From: Dryococelus australis
Taxonomy: Eukaryota; Arthropoda; Insecta; Phasmatodea; Phasmatidae
Reading direction: 5' to 3'
DNA: 64,000 bases
NCBI GenBank assembly: GCA_029891345.1
Contig: CM057003.1
Span: 6,924,709 to 6,988,708 of the forward strand
Shown here: positions 47,008-59,145 of the stretch, in pieces
How the letters are laid out: every line of letters begins with the position of its first letter
How positions within the stretch are numbered: position 1 is the first letter of the stretch
The notes under the pieces: generated by a model
Database searches by the model: none
Seen by the model: only the letters and a program-made list of their open reading frames with translations
What the model was told of the DNA's origin: nothing
Made by a program: the position numbers and the translations under genes

Positions 47008-48238
47008 CATAGACTAAAGATGAGGTAGACCGATCTCGCTGGCTGCGCACAAACTATCTCCGTGTCCCAACACTGAACTATTTTTCTGCCAACACGTCTG
47101 GCGAAAGCGGCATGGTCTGGATTTTAGCTTAGAAAACTAATTTGTAAACAAATGCTTTGAGATGTTTGTATACTTCCTCTAATCAATCTGTAATGCAGTT
47201 TGATTAAATATATTGGTGAAATATTTTATTCATATTGTTACAATTTTTAAGTGGGTTATACTAAGTTCGTTATGGGATGGATGTCTTAATCAAACATAAG
47301 AATTAATTATAATCTCCTTATTTTATTTACAATCACTACACAATAAATTGAAATCACTTACTGTTCACAATTGAAACCAATTAATAAATTTATAATTACG
47401 ACAAATAAATCAATGAAATTAAATAATTAAAGATCAGCCACAATAGACAGTGTATCAAGCTATTCAATTATTTTATAATTTATGCTGCCATATTTGACAG
47501 TTCGAATATTTACAATAAAATCAGTATTACACTTCCATTCAGTCCCACCTCAGTTCAGTCCATGTCCCGCCAGTCGCAATGTTCTAGAGTTCCCCAAGCG
47601 CCCTCACGCACAGTAGGCTGCACTCGTCGGTTTCACACCCTCTCGCTCATTCAATCCACGAACACCTCACTCGCCGTCGTCCCGCAATCTCCAGTCGTCG
47701 TCCACATTTCTCTACACTAGCTCACACTCGGCCAGGCGGCCTCCATCAAAGACTGCCGGCCGCTGGGTTGCGGCAGTATATATAGTGTCTTAGGCCGCCA
47801 CCTAGGATCTTCCCCGACTCGCGTGATGCGTCGCGGAGGGCTGAGGTTCCAGCCAGGCTCACCAGCACATTCTTGCATCGTCGCTAAACGTATCGGGAAC
47901 TGTATCAGGCGAGGGGAGGTCTGCGAAGCCAGCAAGTCTCGCTGTTGTCGGCATTCACGGGATTCCCAGAAGGGGGAATCAGGAAGCCGCGAGCGCATCG
48001 TTTCAGGAAGAGGGGAGGGCGAGGCGGGTCTCCGATTACGGCGCGGGGCAACTGAGTCGGCGCCAGCAGCATCACGTAACACTATAATGGTGCTTGTCAT
48101 TTAAACAATTAAGATATAAATAAACAGGTTCATCACTGTTGACCATGTGACTTTGACAGTTGCGTTCCTTTGGGGCATGTCAAAGTTGGGTACATGCGCA
48201 GGAGACGAATAAGCGGTCTACCTCTCCTCTAGTCTATG
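47008..48238 (-). mobile_element. Family-C (hAT-like) MITE carrying a nested LTR
   Basis: Starts CATAGACTAAAGATGAGG then TAGACCG and ends CGGTCTACCTCTCC then TCTAGTCTATG. Target duplications ATCACGAG (47000-47007) and GTCACGAG (48239-48246) agree in 7 of 8 bases. Its two halves (47008-47235 and 48082-48238) are collinear with the reverse complement of the 387-bp copy at 38588; the extra 846 bp is the LTR. Confidence 0.9.
47236..48081 (-). mobile_element. Solo LTR inside the MITE
   Basis: 846 bp bounded by TGTTAC and GTAACA, the TG...CA ends of an LTR. It is absent from the sister MITE. The flanking target reads ATAT on the left and CTAT on the right (3 of 4). On the minus strand ACTATATATACTG (about 47773-47787) is a TATA box and AATAAA signals lie further downstream. 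No internal retrotransposon genes, so recombination between LTRs is likely. Gypsy-type is a guess from end sequence and short duplication. Confidence 0.65.
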
Positions 48239-48459
48239 GTCACGAGAGGACCAAGTCATTTCCGTGAAAAGAACCTCAACAATGTCACCACTCCTATGCC
48301 AGTCAGCACTAAAAAACCCGACACGTAGCGTCACCCTGGCATTCGCCAAACCCAAGCCATCCCGTCGAACTGCCACATGGTACGACATAATTAATCACTC
48401 TGAACCGCCCGTTTCCAATCATTCACATTCGATTAACGGCGCTCTTGACACCATCTAAC

Positions 48460-49949
48460 GTGATGATTCTCGTTCACAAGCGAAATATGCGGTTTATGTG
48501 CAGGTGCCTGAGTTTAGAACCTCAGTCCTCGTTAACTCCCGGCGCACAGTCATGGTGCTAGCTGCATAATTAGTGGTACTGCGGGATTCACTGTCGATGG
48601 TATCACACGGTGACATGTGATGTTCCTGGTACCGCCTTCTTCAATGGCCGACGATCCCTGCCGGTCAACAGATGCGACCTACCCGGTCATGATTAAGTTG
48701 TGGCTGTGCCTTCCCGTCTCCACTTCACAATCACGTCCCCGATGGTCGATTTGAGCAGCTTGAGAAGGGTAAAAATGGGCCTGACGTGTTGCTTGATGAT
48801 GTGGCGATCAATAACTACACCGCGTTTGAAGCCTGTGAGCTCCCTTGCTTCAGTCATTTTGCTAGTGTTGTGTAGCACTGACCAACATCGAGACCTCTGC
48901 CTCTTTTTATAGCAGTAGCGGTGGCCATAGTGACATTTTGCACGAGTTTGCCTATACAGAAGGTTGTGCAGATACTTTAACAGCTAGCATGTGTGTATAT
49001 ATATGTATACACACATACATACACTCTAAGAAGTATTTCTGGCAAACTTCCTAAACTCAATTGGAAGCTTTAACCCGTATATCATATGGAAATAATACCA
49101 CGCATTTGACTGCAAATAATGGAATGTTAAGCGTCGCTACTATGCAAAGTTGGGAATTTTCCCACGCATATGACTGTTTCCTGAGCAAATGTAGGAACGC
49201 TAGCATGAAAGTAAGGGAAATAACTTTACCATTCGCGCTTTCTCACTCTACGTTTACATACGTATAGTAAATTTGCGAGTAATTTCTTAAGAGTGTACAT
49301 ATGTATATGCATATACACACAATATTTGTTTACGAACATAAATATACTGTCCAAGCAATGAAATATGCTATAAAAACAAAATGAAACTTTTGAACATGTT
49401 GTTATTGAGTTAATCCTGCACAAAATATTAGTTGTATAAATTTTACTTGTACAAGAAAGATAGCCTAAATTGGAACCATCTCTATGTGGTGCTAGGTAGT
49501 ATGCAGCTCCTGGCATGCTTGCTGATATTATATTCACATGTCGTTCACGAGACACAAGTTGAATAAAAGTCGAAATGTAGAAAAAATTTGTCACCCACTG
49601 ATTCGCGTAAAATGTCCGTTTGTACCGGGATTTAAATTTATGACGTACATAAAAATTTAGCATAGGCCTACTAAAATATCAAGGCGTTAAACCGGCGAAT
49701 TTTTCAGGAACACAGCATGTTTATTGAAAGTAATAATTTAAGGTATTCGTGTTGTCATAAACCGGTAAGTTATTCAGAGGTTAGCAAACCCTACGTCTAT
49801 CTGAAATGACATTTCAGAACCGAATGGGAAACAGCAATGGAGAGTATCGCTTCACAGCTGAAGGGAAAAAGTTCGTGCTGAATTAAGAGCTTATCCCAGA
49901 GATACAATATTTGCCTACGATGATGCAGCATCTATACTCCGACCACTGT
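48460..49949. other. Unassigned stretch
   Basis: A palindromic GTGTATATATATGTATACAC microsatellite lies at about 48990-49010. The 145-codon minus frame at 49226-49663 has no recognisable domain. Confidence 0.35.
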
Positions 49950-50196
49950 AAGAAGTGAGTGACGGAAGAAATTTGGGCGGCTCTTAAGATCGGTGTCTCG
50001 AGGGCCGATGAGTGTGAAGTGAGGTGAGTATGTAGCAGCACCGGAATGAAATAGCGGGGCGAAAGGGAGATCTCCGAGAAAACCCGCTGACCAGAGGCGG
50101 CATCGTCCGGCACGACTCCCACGTTCGGAAATCCGGGAGCGACTCCACCGCGCCGGTGGGACGCGAGTAATCTAACCTCTACATCACCGCGGCCCC
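49950..50196 (-). repeat. tRNA-derived SINE
   Basis: The minus strand reads GGGGCCGCGGTGATGTAGAG (A-box region), then CGTGCCGGACGATGCCGC, then GTCAGCGGGTTTTCTCGGAG. It parallels the copy at 27062. The B box is decayed (GCGTCCCACC). Confidence 0.6.
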
Positions 50197-50238
50197 GCCC
50201 TCGTTCTTATTTAAAACTTGACTTATCGTCTGTTTGTG

Positions 50239-50666
50239 TATAGGCTGTTCACAGTAAAAAGAGAAATTTTGAAAGCTCTGCTTAAGATCCACTTGTATGC
50301 ACGTTGTGTATTCTTCCGTCTTATGTAAAATTAGCATTGCCAAGGGCCTCGTCACTTTGTTCATGCGCGGTCAAGTGAAACTGAAAAATTATCAATAAAA
50401 TAAAATAATTTATAAATATGCTAATTTTTACACACTGATGCATTAAAAAAAAACAGAAACCGAAAGAAATAACTTAAGTTATTGCAAGTTATTACCTAAC
50501 ACTTTTTATTCGACATTAAGTTATGGAACTACTTTCCAACCATCATTATCAACTTTACTGGGCGTATGTCATTCATTGCGCCCGTTAGAAATATGTGCAG
50601 GCAGGGGTAGTGACTTTTTGTAAGGTTGATTTCAAAAGTGTCCACCTTATTTGTGAACATCGTTTA
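50239..50666 (+). mobile_element. Family-A MITE, long subtype
   Basis: The left end is TATAGGCTGTTCACAGTAAA and the right end is decayed (AAAGTGTCCACCTTATTTGT then GAAC). Collinear with 15735. Confidence 0.85.
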
Positions 50667-50876
50667 GAAAATAGTATTATAAGGAAGACTTGTTAATATT
50701 ACTAGTTAAAATTTTTGAGAAATTTCTAAGTGGCTTGAGCTTCACGAACCCTTCCCAATTTCCAGCGGTCCTCTCTCGAGATGTAATCAATTACACAGAA
50801 TTCCGAAGAAAGTGTCTACAGTAAAAGTTATGTTGGGCTTCCAACGTAGTGAATTATTTAGCGTAGGTATTTACTT

Positions 50877-51122
50877 TATGGGCTGTTCATGGCAAAGTGA
50901 GCACTTTTGAGGCCCTAGTTACTTTTTTTCTTTCAGTCATTTTTTTAAAATCCTTAAACCATCTTTTAAAATAAGTATTTGCCATGCAAGTAATAAACAC
51001 AGTGTGCATATTCCACCGAACTCGGAAGTTAACCTCTAGGACTAAAATAAAATACTTTTTTTGACTATTAGTCCAAAACGAGAGGGCTCTCAAAAGTGCT
51101 CAGTTTAACGTAAACAGCCTAT
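50877..51122. mobile_element. Family-A MITE, short subtype 2
   Basis: 246 bp. The left end is GGGCTGTTCATGGCAAAGTG and the right end AGTGCTCAGTTTAACGTAAA then CAGCCTATA. Confidence 0.85.
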
Positions 51123-51207
51123 ACTCAGTGATTACCGTGTTTGTCTTGAAATAATGTATAATCGTCCGCTGCAGCGACCGTGGTACACCCAGTGAGGTTA
51201 TATACGA

Positions 51208-51471
51208 TATGGGCTGTTCACGGTAAAGTGAGCACTTTTTAAGGCCCTTATAAAATTTTTTTTCTTCCTATTTCCATCTTCATGCTGATTTTTTAATATA
51301 AACATCGCAATGTGACCAATAAAAACAGTGTATGCATTTCACCACTGTCAACATGTAATGCCCGAGTCTGTAATAATATATATATATATATATTTATTTA
51401 TTTATTTATTAGCGGTTAATGCCTGTTGGGAGGGCCTTCAAAAGTGCTCACTTTATCGTGAACAGCCTATA
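51208..51471. mobile_element. Family-A MITE, short subtype 2
   Basis: 264 bp. The left end is GGGCTGTTCACGGTAAAGTG and the right end AGTGCTCACTTTATCGTGAA then CAGCCTATA, nearly perfect inverted ends. Lengthened by an AT/TTTA microsatellite at 51379-51411. Confidence 0.9.
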
Positions 51472-52684
51472 AACTCCTTGGGTACAGCGCGGAGGCCGTC
51501 TAACGAACGTTCGTGTAAATTACTTTCTTACGGGTTACACGAGAACAACACGCAATATTCCCTATCCCGCCGGCGAGCTTTATTTATTTCTTCTTACTAC
51601 CGAAACGAGATCTTGGGACGAGTTGCTTCATCTGTTGTGCTGCAAGATTTTCCTCGTCTCTAGTTATGCCTTGTCTGCAATCTCTCTTAAACCGCCTCCC
51701 CCCCCCCCCCCCCGTACACTCTTTCCACTCGTTGGTATACCATTCCCTCTTTCTCTCTCCCTCTTCAAAAACTTCACCCCTCGTGTAGCCGAAAAGTTTT
51801 AATGGCTTAAACGTAAAACAGCAGAAGCTTTTTGTGGTTGCCGACTTAACACTGCCGGTTGATGCTTTGCTGCGGCTGGGGAGGGTGAGTAGGGAGCAGC
51901 ATTTCAAAAGGGGTTGAAAAAAAAAAAGAGTAGAAGGGGGGATTAACTTTGGCCGTCTCTCTTCATTAAAATGTTAATGCGACAGTGTCATTTTCACAAC
52001 ACGCCTGAAAATTACACGGAAACAATTTATTCACCATCGGGAAGAGAGGAGCTTGAAAACTATGCGACGATTTCTTCGTCGGAGGGAGAAGAAAAAAAAA
52101 AGATGGCTTTCTTTTACAAGACCCCGGTATGGAATACGAGGCAAAAATTAATAAACCGCGCGCTGAATTCCATCAGAGTGACAAGTGAACTCTGCATGTT
52201 TATTTCAGCTCGTGAAGTTTGTTCGGCGGTTTGAAATATGTTGTTTGTATTTCGTTCGATATGGATATGTTTTCCGCTACGCACAAGTAACAGATAACGA
52301 TCTCGGGTACGTGAAAATTGGCTTCGCCAGTAAAAGAAATATCCCATTGCCATTGTTTTACGATATAAATTTCATTCGCCGGTTTCTCGTACAGTTAAAT
52401 TTACCAGCCGAACGAAATCCTTAACTTGGTTTAAAAAATCAGGAATTTCCAAAACAATTTCGATTTCAAATGAAGGTCGTGTGTGTAGGGAAACCGTGTT
52501 TGCGGAATTGCATCGTAAATCGACCTCGATATAAGTTATAATTTTTATTAAATTTATAAGTGGCAGCACTATGTCATTACACTCATTACAAATATCGTTA
52601 TAGTTATACTTTTAACACATTGAATTGCAACTCATAAAGTCCTGCTCAACTTTACACTACTATATACCACGTGAATCACACCAC
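51472..52684. other. Unassigned stretch
   Basis: Contains a 16-C run (51698-51713). Frames at 51971-52424 on both strands have no recognisable domain. Confidence 0.35.
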
Positions 52685-52689
52685 CAGTA

Positions 52690-53305
52690 CACTGTTAAAG
52701 TTTTCCGTATATTTACGGAAATTCTGGACGAAAATGCACAGTAAATATACGGAAAAGCAATACAAAATTACTTTCGGGCACGAACAATGGCGAGTCTACC
52801 AAAGGCTTTCTTTGTCACTGTAACCAGAACATTATTGTTTCTGCGGCAGTTAAGGTTATCCATGTCACAAAGACCTGTTCTTTCGAACATTAAATAGTAT
52901 AAATAGGCGTCTGTAACACTTAGCAACACTTAAAATACACTAACTTTACTAGAAACTAAGAGAGTTGCTTATGTGACTACTATAGAAATTCAAAACTTAT
53001 ACGAGATTCACCATGTAAGAGTTGTAGGTAAGTGGTTAGGGTCGTGAGCTTGCTAATTTTTGACTCCATTTCAAATCTTGCTTAAGTATAAAAATCTTAA
53101 CTTTTTAAAATATCCTTTTTATACACAGTAGAACACCCGTGTATTGATAATTAAAATATAATAGATATTAAAAATGATTTAAACTAGAAGTACAGAAAAC
53201 TAACTAGGGAATTAACGGAGAGGTTCCGTGAATTTTACGGAAAGTCCGTTTTTGAAAAGCAATGTGTCCGTAATTTTGCGGAGAGTTTACGGACACAGCT
53301 GGATA
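52690..53305. mobile_element. Candidate MITE with palindromic ends
   Basis: TTTTCCGTATATTTAC at about 52699 pairs exactly with GTAAATATACGGAAAA at about 52741, a 16-bp hairpin. A second cluster of TCCGTAA/TTACGGA words lies at 53221-53300. The two clusters look like the structured ends of one element, but the ends are not clearly inverted copies. Confidence 0.4.
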
Positions 53306-53643
53306 AATTTCTACCAGCACTTTTCCTTAAGATGAAGGAAACTTTTTTGAACAATCTATCACAGCTTTTTTTCGGAAACAACACACGACACCGAGGGTTC
53401 GCGAAAATAAACTTTGATTACTATACCCTATATTAAACATCGATTGTCAATAATTCCATTCCCTAGAACGTACGGGATGTAAGAATACAGGATTGGGGGG
53501 GGGGGGGGGTGAGCGTTGGAATTTCAAGGAAACAAGAAGAGTTCTTTTTTTTTTCTGATGTGCATAGCTGACGCACAACTAATGCAAATACACTGTGCGA
53601 CATTACTGTATTATCGTTTAGAGTGTGAGACTCGATTTGATGC

Positions 53644-54040
53644 TATGGTCCATTCTCTGTTACGTCCGACTTTTCCGAAGCACTACACACGTTCTACTTT
53701 CACGATACTCCTCCGCCTTACGCAAAAAAAGCCTAACTAAATGTAAACCGAAGACACCACGCGCTGCACTTGGGGCGCGCTCAGTTTGAATACATTTTGC
53801 ACGAGAACTATTCTCTTACTAGGCATTACCAGCACAGTTATTTTCTCTATAGTTATCTACATATCAATTAGAAATGGAATATAATTTATCGATGACATGT
53901 AAGTAAAGTTTCAACAAGATACGTTTATGTTAACGGAAGTATAAAACGTTTGCGATACATGGAATATTTGGGAAACAACCAAACACGTTATACACGGGGT
54001 GATATTTCAAAGGTTTGATCAAAACAGTGTGAAGAGTATA
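53644..54040 (+). mobile_element. Family-B MITE, right end truncated
   Basis: Starts TATGGTCCATTCTCTGTTAC and ends AAACAGTGTGAAGAG, just short of the terminal repeat. The interior is collinear with 44752. A family-A fragment follows directly. Confidence 0.75.
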
Positions 54041-54262
54041 GCAGTGACATGCGTGTCAGCGAAGCAAGAAAAAGTTCCGCGTCTTAAAGTTTCATTACAA
54101 CTATAACGGTTAAATTTACGGACGCCGAAATAATTTAATCTCTGCTTACTTTATACACGAAAGTATAAGAATTGGCAGATTTATAACACACGTTCCTAAA
54201 ATTTTCACAGTTGCCCTTGATCGGTGCGCGAATAAAATGAGATGGTTCATGACAATATTAAC
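54041..54262 (-). mobile_element. Family-A MITE fragment
   Basis: GGCAGATTTATAACACACGT, ATCGGTGCGCGAATAAAATG and CATGACAATATTAACATTTT align with the middle-right of the long A subtype (12290). Both ends are missing. Confidence 0.5.
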
Positions 54263-55137
54263 ATTTTGAGCTCAGCAGACATTTACAAGACAACCAAGAT
54301 AAGTTATAAGTGAGTTACTTATATCCATCACTGCAGGAACACCGTCTCTATTGGTCTGTGTGTTCCCACTCACTACAGTTCTAGTGCAGGCCAACATGAC
54401 AATGGACACGCCTACTGTGCTTTACAACGTTCATTATTGGCTGGTCATCAGCCACTAAGGTGCCGAGTTGATCTTGTCCCAATCAAATGTCTTTATTTGC
54501 GTAAGATGTTTTACAATCACACATATCCTCTTACGGAGATGCAACAAAAATATTTTTGTAGTCAGGAAAGTAATTGTCCGTGAGCTGTAGAGTTCTTGTA
54601 AGATCCTGTTTAACACATGCAGTACAACTACTGTATGAAAATGCTAGTTTTATTTTCAATGGCGAAAAAATTTTCAAATTATTTTTGCTCGAACTACACT
54701 CGAGCGTAGTCCTTAGAGTGTTAATTTGACACGAGACTATGTGAACTACAGTAGTCATGGCTACTGCTATGTGTTTGAGCGCATGTGCATTTTAACTCTC
54801 ATTGAGGAAACAACAAAATACTTGTTTCTATACGGCCTGTAACAAAAACTACGCGGTATTGGCAGTTAGTACACCAGAGTAGGAACTGTAATGTGTGCGA
54901 GACCAGAACACTCACAAATAACACAAAAAAAAAAAAAAATTTCAAAGGCAGAACAACCAAAGTTATTACTAGGAAAAATCTACAGCTACTTGAAATGATT
55001 ATTCAGCGGAGATGTGGCTAGCAAAAATTCGGAATTTAATTAGTTCTCTTTCAATGAGATGAAATGTGACGGGAATAGAAAGTAATCGATTTGACTAGAT
55101 TTTATGTGCGGCCTCGATAATACTAGTCCCCCCCCCC

Positions 55138-55190
<53 letters not shown>

Positions 55191-56370
55191 TTTAGACTTG
55201 GCATTGAAAAAAATTATTTCTTCCTGGAAAATTAATAAATTTCTTTACTTCTTAGCTCCAGATTATCTCAGCGTTTTAAGAGTGATATGCTAGGTTACAA
55301 GGTGTCCGTGGTTGAGTTAAATCTTAGTCAGTTTTAACTTGATAAAAAATAATTATTTCGTCTCTACCTCTTAATAAAATAGTTCTCAAACTTAGCTAAA
55401 CATAATTGGAAAAAAAAACCAAGAACTCTTGAAGTTCTGGGCATTCCTGTTGGTCTCGTTGTCGGCTGTGGCATGCCATCGCTGGCTCTCGGGCCTGTAG
55501 TGCCATTACAGTCTCAACACATTTTAGCACACGCGGTAGTTCGAACTAATTTCCGTGAGGATATACGCGGGCGGCGACAGAAACGGGCCTTCATCTTCCT
55601 TGAATTTGCCTCGCGTCTTCGTCTCCTTGGCCTCTTTTCAGGTTCTAACTCGGGTCCTTGTGATATAATCTGATTAAGAACCCTGCGTGCCAAACCAACG
55701 CGGGCTAGCTTCCTGCCTTCGAACACCACGATGACTAAAAATCCCTTTCAAACTCTTAATTAAATAACGCCGTTTACAGCCGACCATTCACGAGAGAGCT
55801 AGAGGCAGAATACCCAACTCGTCACTTAGTTACCATGGCAACGGATCAATAACTGCCCATAAGCTAGGACCTTCTAAAACATTTAAAAAATAACAAACTG
55901 GAAAAACATGAGCAATGGCATTACATACCACTTAAAATAATAATTATTGTGCCAACGAATATAATGTCTGTGAAAATCATATGTCTTGCAAATACATAAA
56001 TACATAATTAAAATTGGCATATGGCCCAATTTTAGGACGTTACAGGCCAAAAATATAGTTAGTTGCCCCAACAAAATGTTTTGTTGAATAGATTTTATAT
56101 GTTCATTGACTACAATTTGATTGCCTTCGTTCTATAATTCAGCTGGAGAGGTTTTAATTTTTTTGCATTTTTTGTTACAATTTGTATAGTAACAGTGTTT
56201 GTTAGTGAATATTTAACGATGGTATAATATTTCTAACTCAACAGGAAACTACAATAAGCTGTGAAACTTGAAATATTTATATGCGCGCGTTCTCCAGTAT
56301 TTGAAAAAATTGTATATTTAAATACATTCGAACGTCATTAGTAGTCACGTAAGTTGACGTTACTTAATGC
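54263..56370. other. Unassigned stretch with CT microsatellite
   Basis: An 11-C run (55128) runs into a CT microsatellite (about 55139-55186). 55473-55740 is GC-richer and open on both strands, with Arg-rich translations and no known domain. Confidence 0.4.
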
Positions 56371-56643
56371 CTAGGGCCAGTGATTTTTCGCGTAAAAATC
56401 GTAGCTCGCAGTAAACGTTGATACGATATACACACCTCAGCTGTTGTCGTAACCCCATTGGCTGCTGGTGTTCCCGCATTTGAATAAGCCGCTCAGGTTT
56501 TTGTAACCCCGGCATTGATCCTTCGTGACTCGTGCAGCGCAAACCATCAACACAATCCACAACATGTTTCGGCCCTTCAGAAAAGCTGGGCGATCCTACA
56601 GCGCTTTGAACTGTATCTTGTATCGAGATTTTTTTTTGCGAAA
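56371..56643. other. Left flank of the satellite, possible transposon end
   Basis: AGGGCCAGTGATTTTTCGCG at about 56374 resembles AGGGCCACCAGTTTCTCGCG at 29384. Such words are common at DNA-transposon ends, so the satellite may lie inside an element whose other end is beyond the window. Confidence 0.3.
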
Positions 56644-59145
56644 TATCACAGCCCCCACTAATGCGAAGCTATCGGGCGCAGGTGATATAGGTTTTAATCT
56701 CGGTCGGGCTTACGATTTTCCTTTATATCACTGCCCCCACTAATGCATAGCTATCGGGCGCAGGTGATATGGGTTTTAATCTCGGTCGGGCTTACGATTT
56801 TCCTTTATATCACTGCCCCCACCAATGCGTAGCTATCGGGCGCAGGTGATATGGGTTTTAATCTCGGTCGGGCTTACGATTTTCCTATATATCGCTGCCC
56901 CCACTAATGCATAGCTATCGGGCGGAGGTGATATGGGTTTTAATCTCGGTCGGGCTTACGATTTTCCTTTATATCACTGCCCCCACTAATGCATAGCTAT
57001 CTGGCGCAGGTGATATGGGTTTTAATCTCGGTCGGGCTTACGATTTTCCTTTATATCACTGCCCCCACCAATGCGTAGCTATCGGGCGAAGGTGATATGG
57101 GTTTTAATCTCGGTCGGGCTTTACGATTTTCCTTTATATCACTGCCCCCACTAATGCATAGCTATCGGGCGCAGGTGATATGGGTTTTAATCTCGGTCGG
57201 GCTTACGATTATCCTTTATATCACTGCCCCCACTAATGCGTAGCTATCGGGCGCAGGTGATATGGGTTTTAATCTCGGTCGGGCTTACGATTTTCCTTTA
57301 TATCACTGCCCCCACCAATGCGTAGCTATCGGGCGAAGGTGATATGGGTTTTAATCTCGGTCGGGCTTACGATTTTCCTTTATATCACTGCCCCCACTAA
57401 TGCATAGCTATCTGGCGCAGGTGATATGGGTTTTAATCTCGGTAGGGCTTACGATTTTCCTTTATATCACTGCCCCCACTAATGCATAGCTATCGGGCGC
57501 AGGTGATATGGGTTTTAATCTCGGTCGGGCTTACGATTTTCCTTTATATCACTGCCCCCACCAATGCGTAGCTATCGGGCGAAGGTGATATGGGTTTTAA
57601 TCTCGGTCTGGCTTACGATTTTCCTTTATATCACTGCCCCCACTAATGCGTAGCTATCTGGCGCAGGTGATATGGGTTTTAATCTCGGTCGGGCTTACGA
57701 TTTTCCTTTATATCACTGCCCCCACCAATGCTAGCTATCGGGCGAAGGTGATATGGGTTTTAATCTCGGTCGGGCTTACGATTTTCCTTTATATCACTGC
57801 CCCACTAATGCATAGCTATCGGGCGCAGGTGATATGGTTTTAACTCGGTCGGGCTTACGATTTTCCTTTATATCACTGCCCCATAATGCGTAGCTATCGG
57901 GCGCAGGTGATATGGGTTTTAATCTCGTCGGGCTTACGATTTTCCTTTATATCACTGCCCCCACTAATGCATAGCTATCGGCGCAGGTGATATGGTTTTA
58001 ATCTCGGTCGGGCTTACGATTTTCCTTTATATCACTGCCCCCACTAATGCTAGCTATCGGGCGCAGGTGATATGGGTTTTAATCTCGGTCGGGCTTACGA
58101 TTTTCCTTTATATCACTGCCCCCACTAATGCATAGCTATCGGCGCAGGTGATATGGGTTTTAATCTCGGTCGGGCTTACGATTTTCCTTTATATCACTGC
58201 CCCCACTAATGCATAGTATCTGGCGCAGGTGATATGGGTTTTAATCTCGGTCGGGCTTACGATTTTCCTTTATATCACTGCCCCACCAATGCGTAGCTAT
58301 CGGGCGAGGTGATATGGGTTTTAATCTCGGTCGGGCTTACGATTTCCTTTATATCACTGCCCCCACTAATGCTAGCTATCGGGCGCAGGTGATATGGGTT
58401 TTAATCCGGTCGGGCTTACGATTTTCCTTTATATCACTGCCCCCACTAATGCATAGCTATCGGCGCAGGTGATATGGGTTTTAATCTCGGTCGGGCTTAC
58501 GATTTCCTTATATCACTGCCCCACTAATGCGTAGCTATCGGGCGAGGTGAATGGGTTTAATCTCGGTCGGGCTTACGATTTTCCTTTATATCACTGCCCC
58601 CACTAATGCTAGCTATCGGCGCAGGTGATATGGGTTTTAATCTCGGTCGGGCTTACGATTTTCCTTTATATCACTGCCCCACTAATGCGTAGCTATCGGG
58701 CGCAGGTGATATGGGTTTTAATCTCGGTCGGGCTTACGATTTCCTTTATATCACTGCCCCACTAATGCATAGCTATCTGGCGCAGGTGATATGGTTTTAA
58801 TCTCGGTCGGGCTTACGATTTTCCTTTATATCACTGCCCCCACTAATGCATAGTATCGGCGCAGGTGATATGGGTTTTAATCTCGGTCGGGCTTACGATT
58901 TTCCTTTATATCACTGCCCCCACAATGCATAGCTATCGGCGCAGGTGATATGGGTTTTAATCTCGGTCGGGCTTACGATTTTCCTTTATATCACTGCCCC
59001 CACTAATGCTAGCTATCGGCGCAGGTGATATGGGTTTTAATCTCGGTCGGGCTTACGATTTTCCTTTATATCACTGCCCCCACTAATGCATAGCTATCGG
59101 CGCAGGTGATATGGGTTTTAATCTCGGTCGGGCTTACGATTTTCT

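Noticed and set aside
49226..49663. 145-codon minus-strand open frame
   Set aside because: AT-rich composition, Tyr/Lys/Asn-heavy translation and no recognisable domain or splice sites.
55514..55729. Arg-rich minus-strand protein
   Set aside because: GC-rich low-complexity translation with a frame on the opposite strand too; no family recognised.
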